Shown here piece after piece: positions 1-9,104 of a stretch of DNA of 64,000 nucleotides. Below the pieces are notes generated by a model. It was not told where the DNA came from and made no database searches. It saw only the letters and a list, made by a program, of their open reading frames with translations. The stretch spans positions 4,727 through 68,726 of the forward strand of contig NZ_BTPU01000007.1 of assembly GCF_036985595.1 (NCBI RefSeq). The letters run 5' to 3'. Source of the stretch: Vallitalea maricola (lineage in GTDB: Bacteria; Bacillota; Clostridia; Lachnospirales; Vallitaleaceae). A program made the position numbers and the translations under genes. Within the stretch, counting starts at the first letter, position 1. The number at the start of each line of letters is the position of its first letter.

Positions 1-767
1 GTAGTTACATTGAATGGTCCACGTACTCTATTAATATAATCTATAATTTCTGGATGAGCTATTCCATAACCAACACGTAAAGATGCTAAACCATACATTT
101 TAGAGAATGTTCTTAGTATGATTAAGTTATCGTATTCTTTTAATAGTGGTACTGACTCTGGGTAATTATCATCGTAGACATATTCATAATATGCTTCATC
201 AAGTACTATTAGAATATTACTTGGTATTTTTTTAATGAATTCTAATTGTTCTTTTTCAGTGATAATTGTACCTGTAGGGTTATTAGGGTTAGCTATGAAA
301 ATAACCTTAGTACGATCTGTCACTTTATCAACGATTCCATTTAAATCATAAGTATGATTGATTAAAGGTACTTGTATTATTTTACCTCCCATAGTTTTAA
401 CTGATGCACTATATTGAGCAAAACTAGGTGTACATGTTATAGCTTCATCTGATGGACCAATAAAAGTACGACCTATTATAGATAAAAGTTCATCTGATCC
501 AGCACCAAAAACAAGTTGATTAGTTTCTACATTCATTTTTTCTGCTATAGCATTTCTTAATTTTGTGCAGTTGCCATCAGGATAGAGTGATGGTGTTTTT
601 AAAGTCTCAATGATTGCTTCTTTCGCTTTTTCAGAACAACCATATGGATTTTCATTAGAAGCAAGTTTAGTAACTTTGTCAAGATTAAATTCTTTTTTCA
701 CATCGTCTATTGGCTTGCCTGGTACGTAAGCTCTTAGAGATTCAACTTCTTTTCTACAACTAACCAT
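1..767 (-). CDS. hisC: Histidinol-phosphate aminotransferase, 5' part (runs off the window)
   Basis: A class I/II PLP aminotransferase read on the minus strand from an ATG at 767; about 255 codons are present and the 3' end lies beyond base 1. The N-terminus carries the HisC-like stretch LASNENPYG. It is followed by GAGSDELL, the ANPNNPTGT loop, the LDEAYYEY segment and the PLP-lysine region SKMYGLASLRVGYG (K near residue 230). This order fits HisC, which converts imidazole-acetol phosphate and glutamate to histidinol phosphate. A strong AAGGAGAA ribosome site precedes the ATG. No his genes adjoin it on this strand, so a broader aromatic or phenylalanine aminotransferase role cannot be excluded. 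A PHP-family phosphatase that could serve the next histidine step lies about 4.5 kb away on the other strand. Confidence 0.85.
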   Translation of the reverse strand, partial: MVSCRKEVESLRAYVPGKPIDDVKKEFNLDKVTKLASNENPYGCSEKAKEAIIETLKTPSLYPDGNCTKLRNAIAEKMNVETNQLVFGAGSDELLSIIGRTFIGPSDEAITCTPSFAQYSASVKTMGGKIIQVPLINHTYDLNGIVDKVTDRTKVIFIANPNNPTGTIITEKEQLEFIKKIPSNILIVLDEAYYEYVYDDNYPESVPLLKEYDNLIILRTFSKMYGLASLRVGYGIAHPEIIDYINRVRGPFNVT

Positions 768-1524
768 TTTAATATTCTCCTTCACAATTATATTTTCAAT
801 TAATATATGTAGCCTATAATACTACGTTACTAATTAGATACATACATTCTATCATATATATTATATTTTTGTTGATAAACTATATATTTTTTTGATTATA
901 CCATTAAATAAACTTAATTATTAAAGTTAATTCCTTAACATATTAATAAGATTAACCTGCGAGAAAGGGAAATCATTTATAAATATAGAAAATAGTAAAT
1001 GTATTTTATTAACATATTTACATATAATATACAGGACAGGTTTTAGTAATAATATAGTTTTATATATTTTACGCTTAATAGCTTTTTATGTCAACACTTT
1101 AAAGCCGCAAAGTGAAATGAATTTATTTTAAAAATTCGGGATTTAGATAAGTTTTTAAAGATATTATATATAGTTCTTGATGCAATTAATTAAAAATTAT
1201 TTTATTATAAAACTATATTTATATATTAAGCTTAATATACTTAATAGTTAATTTAATTAAGTTGGGGATTGATGAAATATGCACATAAGCATTTATGAGG
1301 TGAACTGTCAAAAATGTTGTGCAAAATTAATAAAATAAATAAATGTTTTTTGAAATTATTGAAGGAATTCAATGATTATAGTAGAATATTAAATATATCA
1401 CATATTTAGTGTTGTAAGTTCAATAATTTAATAACAACTTTATTTTTTTGATAAAAGATTGAAAAAATATTACGTTGTATTTACTAATTTTGTAAAAAAT
1501 ATTCCAATGATTGGGGGAAAATCC
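768..1524. other. Long AT-rich intergenic region between divergent genes
   Basis: About 750 bases lie between the divergent aminotransferase and EF-G-like genes. They must hold the promoters of both, but I could not pick a convincing -35/-10 pair for either. A short perfect inverted repeat (CACTTT/AAAGTG, 1096-1115) lies inside, with no T-run. I see no open frame with a ribosome site and no recognisable riboswitch. A TTG-started extension of the EF-G-like gene from 1459 exists but lacks a ribosome site. Confidence 0.5.
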
Positions 1525-3600
1525 ATGAAAATCTACTCATCTGAACAAATTCGTAACGTTGCACTCTTAGGTCATGGTGGAAGTGGTAAGACAACTTTAT
1601 CAGAAGCTATGGCAAACGTTGCAGGAATAACTAAGAGACAAGGAAAAATTGAAGAAGGGAATACAATAAGTGATTTCGACAAAGAAGAAATTAAAAGAGG
1701 TTTTTCAATTAACACGTCCTGTATTCCTATTGAATGGCAAGATTGCAAGATTAACTTACTAGATACACCAGGATATTTTGATTTTATGGGAGAAGCAAAA
1801 GAAGCGACAAGAGTTGCTGATAGTGCAATTATTATTGTATCTGGAAAATCTGGTGTTGAAGTAGGAACTGAAAAAGCTTGGGAATATGCAGAAGAGATGG
1901 AAATACCTAAAATGGTATTTGTTACTGATATGGATGACGATCAAGCAAGTCTTAAAAATGTTCTAGACCAATTAAGAGATATTTTTGGAAAGAGTATTGC
2001 TCCTTTCCAAGTTCCTATCAAAGAAGGAGAACACTTTGTTGGTTTTGTCAATGTAGTTAAGATGCAAGGAAGAAAATTTATTAAAGACCATGTAGAACAA
2101 TGTGATATACCAGAAGGAATGGCTAGCGAATTAGAACCAGTAAGAGAAATGATTCTAGAAGCAGTTGCAGAGAGTGATGAAGAGTTGATGGAGAAATACT
2201 TTGAGGGTGAGCAATTTACACTTGAAGAGATTCAAACAGCACTTCATAACGGAGTTATTGAAGGAACTATTGTTCCTGTACTATGTGGTTCAGGTATTTT
2301 AAATACAGGCGTACAAGTATTGCTTAATTCCATAGTTAAATATATGCCAGCTCCAAAAGAAGAGAATACAGTAGTTAAGGGACTAGATCCTAATACAGGA
2401 GAAGAAATTGAAGTTACATGTGACAAAGATGAATCAATGAGTGCCTTGATATTTAAGACAATTGTAGACCCATATATTGGAAGATTATCATTATTTAGAG
2501 TATACTCTGGAATTTTAAAAGCTGATTCCAGTTATTTGAATGTTAACAAAGAGGATAGCGAAAGAATTTCACATATTTATGTTTTAAGAGGTAAAGAGCA
2601 GATTGAAGTTAAAGAGATTAGAGCAGGTGATATCGGGGCTGTTGCCAAGTTATCAAATACTAGTACAGGGGATACATTATGTGATAAGAAAAGACCTGTT
2701 AAATTAAACGGTATAGATTTCCCTGAATCTCTTGCATGTAGAGCTGTATTTCCAAAAACAAAAGGTGATGAAGAAAAAATCTCATCAGGTCTTCATAAGT
2801 TAATGGAAGAAGACCCAACAATTAAAGTTGTTTTGGATTCTGAAAACCATCAAGAATTATTATATGGTATTGGTGGTCAACATTTGGATGTTATAACTAG
2901 CAAATTAGAGGCTAAGTTTAAAGTAGGTGTGGATCTAAAAAAACCTAAAGTACCTTATAGAGAAACAATTAAGAAAAAGGTTAAAGTTCAAGGTAAACAT
3001 AAGAAACAATCTGGTGGTCATGGACAATATGGTGATGTTCATATTGAATTTGAACCTTCAGGTGATAGGGAAACACCTTATATATTTGAAGAAAAAATAT
3101 TTGGAGGCTCAGTTCCAAAAAATTATTTCCCAGCAGTTGAAAAAGGATTACAAGAATCAGTCCATCATGGTGTGATTGCTGGCTATCCAGTTGTAGGAGT
3201 AAAAGCTACATTGGTAGATGGTTCTTATCATCCAGTAGATTCATCAGAAATGGCATTCAAAATTGCTACAACACAGGCATTCAAAAAAGGAATGGTAGAA
3301 GCTACACCAGTTTTATTAGAGCCAATTGTAAGTGTTAAAGTAATAGTGCCAGATGCTTATATGGGAGATATTATTGGAGACCTTAATAAAAGAAGAGGTC
3401 GTGTGTTAGGTATGAACCCTGCAAAAGGTAAGCAAGAAATTATTGCAGAGGTTCCACAATCAGAGATGTATGGATATTCAACAGACCTTCGTTCTATGAC
3501 ACAGAGTAGAGGATTATTTACTCAGAAATTCGAGCGTTATGATGAAGCTCCTATGGATGTTCAAGAGAAAGTAATTGAAGCTAAGAAAAACGAGGAATAA
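1525..3600 (+). CDS. EF-G-like translational GTPase (divergent EF-G paralogue)
   Basis: A 691-residue protein with the full EF-G layout: GTPase domain, beta-barrel domain II, and C-terminal domains III to V (the GQYGDVHIEFEP and EVPQSEMYGYSTDLRS segments are typical). It belongs to the EF-G-like side branch rather than canonical FusA. The P-loop is GHGGSGKT (residues 16-23). The switch II motif is DTPGYFDF (80-87), where canonical EF-G has DTPGHVDF, so the catalytic His is Tyr. The usual NKMD motif is replaced by TDMD. The same His replacement is known in the EF-G-2 type proteins. The ATG at 1525 was chosen because GGGGGAAA sits just upstream; a TTG at 1459 would add 22 residues without a ribosome site. 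The gene is monocistronic with its own terminator. The exact role in translation is unknown. Confidence 0.88.
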   Translation: MKIYSSEQIRNVALLGHGGSGKTTLSEAMANVAGITKRQGKIEEGNTISDFDKEEIKRGFSINTSCIPIEWQDCKINLLDTPGYFDFMGEAKEATRVADSAIIIVSGKSGVEVGTEKAWEYAEEMEIPKMVFVTDMDDDQASLKNVLDQLRDIFGKSIAPFQVPIKEGEHFVGFVNVVKMQGRKFIKDHVEQCDIPEGMASELEPVREMILEAVAESDEELMEKYFEGEQFTLEEIQTALHNGVIEGTIVPVLCGSGILNTGVQVLLNSIVKYMPAPKEENTVVKGLDPNTGEEIEVTCDKDESMSALIFKTIVDPYIGRLSLFRVYSGILKADSSYLNVNKEDSERISHIYVLRGKEQIEVKEIRAGDIGAVAKLSNTSTGDTLCDKKRPVKLNGIDFPESLACRAVFPKTKGDEEKISSGLHKLMEEDPTIKVVLDSENHQELLYGIGGQHLDVITSKLEAKFKVGVDLKKPKVPYRETIKKKVKVQGKHKKQSGGHGQYGDVHIEFEPSGDRETPYIFEEKIFGGSVPKNYFPAVEKGLQESVHHGVIAGYPVVGVKATLVDGSYHPVDSSEMAFKIATTQAFKKGMVEATPVLLEPIVSVKVIVPDAYMGDIIGDLNKRRGRVLGMNPAKGKQEIIAEVPQSEMYGYSTDLRSMTQSRGLFTQKFERYDEAPMDVQEKVIEAKKNEE

Positions 3601-3610
3601 AAGGAAAAAT

Positions 3611-3639
3611 GGCTGTCCATTATATGGATGGCCTTTTTT
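3611..3639 (+). terminator. Intrinsic terminator after the EF-G-like gene
   Basis: Ten-base stem GGCTGTCCAT / ATGGATGGCC with G-U pairs and a short loop, followed directly by TTTTTT, starting 10 bases after the stop codon. Confidence 0.85.
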
Positions 3640-3689
3640 AAGTTGGTATGTTAATATAAAAATAGAATTGTATGTTGAGGTGGAGAATT

Positions 3690-4157
3690 ATGTTATTTGT
3701 TTTTATGGGAGAAAGTTGTACAGGTAAGTCTACTATTGCTGATATAATTAGTCATAAAATTAATGCAGAAGTATATAGTGGAAAAGAGTATATGAAATTA
3801 GCTAAAAATGAATATGATGCTTGGAAGATTTTTTATAATAAATTGGTTGATGCAAGTGTTGATGTATATAATTGTGATAACAACATCATATATGTTATAA
3901 CTGAAAAGGATATGATAGCAAAACTTGATAATCTTAATTGTGTTAAAGTCAAATTTATAGCAGACATTGATATAATTAAGACTAGATTTTCAAAGAGGAT
4001 GAAAGGTAATTTGCCAAAACCTATCATAAGTATGATAGAGAGGAAGTCACTAGAATGGAAAGAGGTAGAAGGGGATATAGTACTTGATACTTTTAAAAAT
4101 AATATTGAAGAAAATATCAATAAAATATTAGAAGTAACTTATAAAAAGAACGCTTGA
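3690..4157 (+). CDS. Small P-loop kinase-like protein
   Basis: A 155-residue cytoplasmic protein opening with a Walker A motif GESCTGKST (residues 7-15) on a beta-strand, as in adenylate, guanylate and shikimate-type kinases. The later stretch VKFIADIDIIKTRFSKRM resembles the LID-side segment of guanylate kinases, but the nucleotide-binding Arg/Tyr set of Gmk is not evident; a true gmk is present at 57128. The ATG at 3690 was chosen because GAGGTGGAG lies directly in front of it; an ATG at 3672 overlaps that ribosome site. The stop is 14 bases before the next gene, so the two are probably cotranscribed. Substrate unknown. Confidence 0.7.
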   Translation: MLFVFMGESCTGKSTIADIISHKINAEVYSGKEYMKLAKNEYDAWKIFYNKLVDASVDVYNCDNNIIYVITEKDMIAKLDNLNCVKVKFIADIDIIKTRFSKRMKGNLPKPIISMIERKSLEWKEVEGDIVLDTFKNNIEENINKILEVTYKKNA

Positions 4158-4171
4158 GGGGAGATTAACTT

Positions 4172-5128
4172 ATGAAGAAGTATTTAATAGGAGGAACTAT
4201 AATTTTATTTGTAGTAATAGTATTTTTAATAGTTTCATTAATTAAGATTAGTAAAAATGAACAGAGTGCTAAAGTTGAAGTTATACATAAAACTAAAGTT
4301 ATTACTAAAAAAGATGAAAAATTGGAACAGCTGCAATTAGAATACAATAAACTTAATGATGAATATCTAAAGATTAAAAATAAGTATAATAAACTTATGG
4401 AAGAGAATATATCTAGTCAATTCGTTGAAAGGTATATGGGTAAAAAATATCCTGTAGCAAGTGGAATAAAAAAATATATTGGTGAAGAACCATTAAGAAC
4501 ATACCCTAGTTCACTTGCATCCTATGTTTTTAATAGTTATAAACCTGATATTGTAGAAGTAATCAATGAAGTTAGCTGTGAAGATGAAAATTGGTGTCTT
4601 GTAATTGATAATAATGGAATAAGTGGATATGCAAATGGTGATGATCTTGTAGCTATAGAGAAAGATGATGATTCTACTAATACTGATATTTCAGAAACTG
4701 AAACTCTAGGTGGATTCAAGATTGGTCAACGAATAGAAACTTTAATCGGTTTGTTAGACAGGGATTATTATCTTATTTATGAAAATGGGAGAATATATCA
4801 GTTCCCCGATAGTAAAGAAGTATCAGGAGTTGAACCTATGGACAGACCTTTTGAAGAATCTTTGGATGCTTTTGTTGGAAACACGAATCATATATGGCGA
4901 TTAAGAACAGATTCACCTAAGTTTACATTAAAAGATGGATATAAGGTTGGAGATAATGCCATGAAAGTAATAAAATTTTATGAATCGGAGTATAAGTATT
5001 CAAAAGATGCAGATGGTTATTGGTATTCAAAATATACTTTTGATACAGGAGATGTACACTTGGAATTTTTAATAGATACAGAAGAGCTAAATGAAAATAG
5101 CATTATTAAATATATAATAATAGGTTAA
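4172..5128 (+). CDS. Membrane-anchored protein with SH3-like domain, function unknown
   Basis: A 318-residue protein. Residues 4-26 form one transmembrane segment. A charged coiled-coil stretch (about 45-75) follows. Then comes a region that reads like a bacterial SH3 domain (about 95-155, containing WCLVIDNNGISGYANGDDL), which in other proteins often binds cell-wall material. A C-terminal unknown domain (about 175-318) is rich in aromatic and acidic residues. The layout predicts a membrane anchor with the bulk outside the cell. GAGGGGAG precedes the ATG. It probably shares a transcript with the P-loop protein just upstream. The SH3 assignment is a pattern judgement, not a database hit. Confidence 0.65.
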   Translation: MKKYLIGGTIILFVVIVFLIVSLIKISKNEQSAKVEVIHKTKVITKKDEKLEQLQLEYNKLNDEYLKIKNKYNKLMEENISSQFVERYMGKKYPVASGIKKYIGEEPLRTYPSSLASYVFNSYKPDIVEVINEVSCEDENWCLVIDNNGISGYANGDDLVAIEKDDDSTNTDISETETLGGFKIGQRIETLIGLLDRDYYLIYENGRIYQFPDSKEVSGVEPMDRPFEESLDAFVGNTNHIWRLRTDSPKFTLKDGYKVGDNAMKVIKFYESEYKYSKDADGYWYSKYTFDTGDVHLEFLIDTEELNENSIIKYIIIG

Positions 5129-5218
5129 TTGTCAAATGCAATATGTCGATAATTAGTAATATAAAACATACATAAACTATGTAATGAGAAGAACACATAA
5201 TAATAGAGGGGGATTTAT

Positions 5219-6022
5219 ATGATAGATGCACATGTACATATAGAACGTGGACCTTATACAAAAGAATGGATTATGAAATTTGTATCATATGCTTTAAAGC
5301 GAAATATTGATAGATTATATCTGCTAGAACACTCGCATCGTTTTAGTGATTTTGTAAAAATTTACGATTCTATATTAAACAATAAAGATTGTGGTGAATA
5401 TCAACGAGAATGGTTGTCTAGAAAGTCAGAATTAAGATTATCTGATTATAAAGATTTTATTAATGAAATGAGAAGATATAAATTTCCAATAGAAATTAAT
5501 TTTGGACTAGAAATATGCTATTTTCCTAATAAAGAAGACGAAATAAAAAGATGTGTTTCTAATTTTGATTGGGATTTTTTAACAGGTTCAATTCATTGGA
5601 TAGATGGCTGGGGGTTTGACCACCGTAAAACAAAAGATAGTTGGAATGAACGTGATATAGATAAGGTCTATAAGAGATATTATGAGTTAATAATACAATT
5701 AGTACAATCTAATATATTTGATATTCTAGCACATCCTGATTCCATCAAATGTTTTGGACATTATCCATCTTCAGATTTCACTAATATCTATGAATCATTA
5801 GCAACAGCACTAAAAGAGAGTGAAATGAAAGCAGAGTTTAGTAATGGACTATATATTAATTATGGACATAAAGAGTTAGGGCTGAATACTGATTTGTTGC
5901 AAATTTTACTTGATAATAATGTGAAGATAGTTACTGCTTCAGATGCTCATAGACCAGAAGATGTAGGAAAGTACATTATGGAAGCTAAGGAGTTAATATA
6001 TATAGCAACTAATTTTAAATAG
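5219..6022 (+). CDS. PHP-domain phosphatase, probably histidinol-phosphatase
   Basis: A 267-residue PHP-superfamily metallo-phosphoesterase. The metal ligands are visible in order: AHVH near the N-terminus (H5, H7), EHSH (37-40), the acidic LEICYFP strand, GSIHWI, LAHPDS and DAHRPEDVG near the C-terminus. This set matches the HisJ/HisK-type histidinol-phosphatases, which dephosphorylate histidinol phosphate to histidinol in histidine synthesis. A strong GAGGGGGA site precedes the ATG. It stands alone, with about 90 bases on its 5' side and unrelated small genes downstream. Other PHP phosphatases share the fold, so the substrate is inferred; the presence of a hisC-like gene nearby gives mild support. 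Confidence 0.75.
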   Translation: MIDAHVHIERGPYTKEWIMKFVSYALKRNIDRLYLLEHSHRFSDFVKIYDSILNNKDCGEYQREWLSRKSELRLSDYKDFINEMRRYKFPIEINFGLEICYFPNKEDEIKRCVSNFDWDFLTGSIHWIDGWGFDHRKTKDSWNERDIDKVYKRYYELIIQLVQSNIFDILAHPDSIKCFGHYPSSDFTNIYESLATALKESEMKAEFSNGLYINYGHKELGLNTDLLQILLDNNVKIVTASDAHRPEDVGKYIMEAKELIYIATNFK

Positions 6023-6089
6023 AAGTACAAACTAATTAAGATAGTGTATTGAAAGTAAAATTATATAATCGGAAATGGTAAGGTGAATT

Positions 6090-6542
6090 ATGAAAAAGAT
6101 AGTTAAAATTATAATATTTCTTAGTATGATTTTTATTATATTAGTTATAATTGGAAATAAAATAATAGATAATAAAAATGTTAAAAAGATTGGAATTATA
6201 TCTGTTTGGTCAGATTTTGAGAATAAACAATATACTAAAAAAGAAGAAATAATAGTGGATGATAAAAAAACTATTAGAAAAATACTTGATTTGATAAGGG
6301 CGGGAAGTATTAATAAAAATATTTGCCAAGATAGGTTACCTGCTGAATACGAGTTGAAAATATATTATAATAATCATGTTATTGATGGTTATTATTGGTA
6401 TAATGAACCGAATTATAATTTGCATTTAGATAATACTGATGGAGAAATATTAATTAATGGGGAAGAGATGGATAAACTCATACTTAGTATTACAGGAGAA
6501 AGAAACAAAGAAAAGCTAGTAAGTCCCTATGGAAATCAATAA
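6090..6542 (+). CDS. Small membrane-anchored protein of unknown function
   Basis: A 150-residue protein with one N-terminal hydrophobic segment (about residues 4-24) preceded by lysines, so it is either an uncleaved signal anchor or a secreted protein. The remainder is soluble, charged and Tyr-rich, and I do not recognise it. It has the feel of small extracytoplasmic proteins whose strands end in short polar turns (for example YYNNHVIDGYYWYNEP). A weak AAGGTGAA site precedes the ATG. The gene after it starts 26 bases downstream and has the same anchor-plus-short-ectodomain layout, so the two may work together. Confidence 0.6.
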   Translation: MKKIVKIIIFLSMIFIILVIIGNKIIDNKNVKKIGIISVWSDFENKQYTKKEEIIVDDKKTIRKILDLIRAGSINKNICQDRLPAEYELKIYYNNHVIDGYYWYNEPNYNLHLDNTDGEILINGEEMDKLILSITGERNKEKLVSPYGNQ

Positions 6543-6567
6543 TCAATATTAATATGGAGTGAGAATA

Positions 6568-7125
6568 ATGAATAAAAACGTTATACTAAGAAGAATAATT
6601 AAAGGGTTATTAATAGCTGTATTAATCATTATAGCAAGTATTTCTGTGTATTCAATGCATAGGAATAAATGCATGCAGAAAAATGATCTATTAGTTTCTT
6701 TTGAATCTTTAACACCAATTGATGAAGAAAACTATACTTTAGGAGATATAGATTATAAAGATTGCGTATATAGTGAAAAAATAGGTAGAATAATATTTAG
6801 TTTTCATAAAGATGGTAGTAAAAGAATGACATTGATGGATAGCAAGAATGGATATATAAGAGAATACATAGGTAATGTACTGTTAAACGAATTTGATTAT
6901 AGAAAAGAAGATTTATTGGCTGAAATAAAATCCTATTTAAATCCTAGAGTATGGTTTGGGGGCTGTAGAAATATTGTCAAAGAATTCAATCAAAAACGAG
7001 TACGTAGTGAGCAAGAATGCATAAGCATTAATGAATTGTTAGATAAAGGAGAAATAGATGTTATTAAACAAAATAAAAAGAATAAAATAGTGATTAGTAA
7101 AAGTGGTAAATACTACGTTAATTGA
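6568..7125 (+). CDS. Small membrane-anchored protein of unknown function
   Basis: A 185-residue protein with one transmembrane segment (about residues 10-30) and a soluble domain with no motif I recognise. The ATG at 6568 was preferred because TGGAGTGAG lies just upstream; a GTG at 6559 lies inside that ribosome site. It follows the 150-residue anchor protein closely and is likely cotranscribed with it. About 185 bases of gene-free AT-rich sequence follow. Confidence 0.6.
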   Translation: MNKNVILRRIIKGLLIAVLIIIASISVYSMHRNKCMQKNDLLVSFESLTPIDEENYTLGDIDYKDCVYSEKIGRIIFSFHKDGSKRMTLMDSKNGYIREYIGNVLLNEFDYRKEDLLAEIKSYLNPRVWFGGCRNIVKEFNQKRVRSEQECISINELLDKGEIDVIKQNKKNKIVISKSGKYYVN

Positions 7126-7311
7126 TATTTTGAATAATCAAAAAGCTTAAAATAGATATAATTGAACAGGTTTAATAATAAAATAGAAGCAAATATTATG
7201 GTTTTATATTAATTATGATATTTGATATTGATGATTTATTAGATATAATAGTTATAAGAAACCAGAATGTTATTTTATAGTAATATTAATAAGTGAAGGG
7301 AGTATCAACAA

Positions 7312-7836
7312 ATGAGGAAATTAGGTAAATTATTAATTAGGGTTCTATCATTATATTATTTTATTAAGGCTATTATTTTATTTAAGGAAATTATTATCTT
7401 ATGTGTACCTGGGATAAAAGGAACTAATAGTGCTTTGCAGACTTTAGGAGTAAACAGTTCATTATATTTTATAATTAATTTCATTGTAATTTTAGGGATA
7501 GCTGTTTTGTTATGGATTTATACAGACAAGATTGTTTCAGCTATTATAGGAAACGATAGTAATGACAGTTTAAATATCAATGTAGAGTATAGGGAGTTAT
7601 TGAGTATTGTATTATTAGTTTTAGGAATTATAATTGTAATAAAAACATTACCATCTTTCTTGACTCAAATACCATATTATTTTTCTGGTAATTTTCAAGG
7701 ATACACTTTTAATATTAGATTGATAAGGTTCTTTCAAATATTTGGACCAGTGTTTAAATTAGCAATCGGTATTTATTTGATTGTGAAAAATAGAAGGTAT
7801 AAAAGTGAGCAAAACAATAATAAGTTGATGGATTAG
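7312..7836 (+). CDS. Integral membrane protein of unknown function
   Basis: A 174-residue, highly hydrophobic protein with about four transmembrane helices (roughly residues 8-28, 45-68, 95-117 and 140-160) and a short positively charged tail. No transporter or enzyme motif is visible. A GAAGGGAG site precedes the ATG. The acetyltransferase gene starts about 35 bases downstream and may be cotranscribed. Confidence 0.6.
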   Translation: MRKLGKLLIRVLSLYYFIKAIILFKEIIILCVPGIKGTNSALQTLGVNSSLYFIINFIVILGIAVLLWIYTDKIVSAIIGNDSNDSLNINVEYRELLSIVLLVLGIIIVIKTLPSFLTQIPYYFSGNFQGYTFNIRLIRFFQIFGPVFKLAIGIYLIVKNRRYKSEQNNNKLMD

Positions 7837-7870
7837 TATAATTAACACTTTTAGTAAGGAGAAATAAAAC

Positions 7871-8656
7871 ATGAAATTATTAATCAATAAGGGAAAAACA
7901 TACAAATACAATTGCTTTGAATATGTTGATGAAGAAGATTTGGAGAATTCATTAATATATAAAGAAAATAATGAATGTTTAATAGCATATAAAGTTTTAA
8001 TAGATAAAATACAATTGTACTGGGCATGTAATTCTAAGGAGAATTTTATTGAGGAACTTAACAATCTCATAACTGAAATGAAAGAAAATAAAATATATGT
8101 GGAGTTTATACCAGAAGATTTTGTAGATGAGATGAATACAATAGGATTTAATATAGAAAGTGAATTTATTGATCTTTGGTATAAGGATTTAACTAAGTAC
8201 ATATGTAATAGTAGCAATAGTGTAAAGATAAGAGAATTAGAAGAATCTGAAACACAAAAAGCTAGTTTGCTCACTAAATCATGCAAAGGATTATCTAGAG
8301 GTTTTTATGGAGAAGATGAAGAAATAATAAAAGAGTGGTACCAATCAGAAAACTCCAAAATATTTGTTGCAGAAAAAGATAATGAAATCATTGGGGTTGC
8401 ATTAGTGAATCTGTATGGATTTGATAGTGAAAAAGGAACTGTAATATGGATTAGATTATTGGCGGTAGAACCTAAGTATCAACATCAAGGTGTAGGTAAA
8501 TCACTGTTGAATTATTGTATTAAATGGGGTATAGAGAATGGTGCTGTAAGGAGTTTTATAGCAACTGATGTGGAAAATTATAATGCTCTAAAATTATATG
8601 AAGGTCTAGGATACGAAAGAAACGAGGGCAGAGGACAAATAAATATTGAAAAATGA
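7871..8656 (+). CDS. GNAT-family N-acetyltransferase
   Basis: A 261-residue protein whose C-terminal half (about 118-258) is a GNAT fold. Motif A reads QHQGVGKSLL (204-213), the acetyl-CoA pyrophosphate loop, preceded by the beta-4 strand VIWIRLLAVEP. The late segment NYNALKLYEGLGYER is the usual alpha-4/beta-7 region. The N-terminal ~115 residues may be a second, degenerate GNAT-like domain. The acceptor substrate cannot be told. An AAGGAGAA site precedes the ATG. No clear terminator was found before the leuS T-box promoter. Confidence 0.85.
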   Translation: MKLLINKGKTYKYNCFEYVDEEDLENSLIYKENNECLIAYKVLIDKIQLYWACNSKENFIEELNNLITEMKENKIYVEFIPEDFVDEMNTIGFNIESEFIDLWYKDLTKYICNSSNSVKIRELEESETQKASLLTKSCKGLSRGFYGEDEEIIKEWYQSENSKIFVAEKDNEIIGVALVNLYGFDSEKGTVIWIRLLAVEPKYQHQGVGKSLLNYCIKWGIENGAVRSFIATDVENYNALKLYEGLGYERNEGRGQINIEK

Positions 8657-8756
8657 TATTTGCCCAGTTTGGAAGGGAATATTCAATATAGATAATTAAG
8701 AATGATATTGTAATAAATGACTTATGGTAAAATTGATTTTCTTTATATATTATGTC

Positions 8757-8785
8757 TTGATTTTCACCATTCAATATGTTATGAT
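8757..8785 (+). promoter_or_regulatory. Sigma-A-type promoter of the leuS T-box transcript
   Basis: TTGATT (8757-8762) and TATGAT (8780-8785) are separated by exactly 17 bases, and the T-box leader begins about 30 bases further on. Confidence 0.75.
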
Positions 8786-8813
8786 ACGATTAATTATATA
8801 ATTATAATATACA

Positions 8814-9051
8814 ATGAAGAGGATTAGTAGATATTTTATTGATTGTAGAGAGCTGTTGGATGGTGTAAAACAGTATCGATATATATTGAACTCGCCTTGG
8901 AGTATCCTATCTGAAAATAAGTAAGGTAGGACGGTTACTTATCGTTACAAAGAAAAGGGTATCTCATAAGAATGTTAATACTTATGAGATAAAGTAGAGT
9001 GGTACCGCGAGAATATATCGTCTCTATGCATAAATTGCATAGAGATTTTTT
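8814..9051 (+). promoter_or_regulatory. T-box leader, leucine-specific, controlling leuS
   Basis: A leader of about 240 bases with the T-box landmarks in order. These are AGTA early in stem I, the distal AGAGAGCTG element, a specifier region GAA-CTC-GCC with the Leu codon CTC at 8891-8893, and the T-box core AGTGGTACCGCG (about 8998-9009). The TGGT bulge is suited to a tRNA with A before CCA. A terminator stem follows, TCTCTATGCA / TGCATAGAGA (9021-9045), with TTTTTT. Uncharged tRNA-Leu is expected to bind specifier and bulge, stabilise the antiterminator and allow leuS transcription; charged tRNA leads to termination. Confidence 0.93.
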
Positions 9052-9104
9052 AATCTAAAAATGAGGTATTCTTGTTATGAGAGGTAATAAAGGAGGAAAA
9101 AGAA

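Noticed and set aside
1459..1524. TTG-started 22-residue extension of the EF-G-like protein
   Set aside because: No ribosome site at 1459, and family members start at the MKIYSSEQ-like position; GGGGGAAA supports 1525.
1..6022. Possible histidine operon (hisC-like gene and PHP phosphatase)
   Set aside because: The genes are on opposite strands and separated by unrelated genes.
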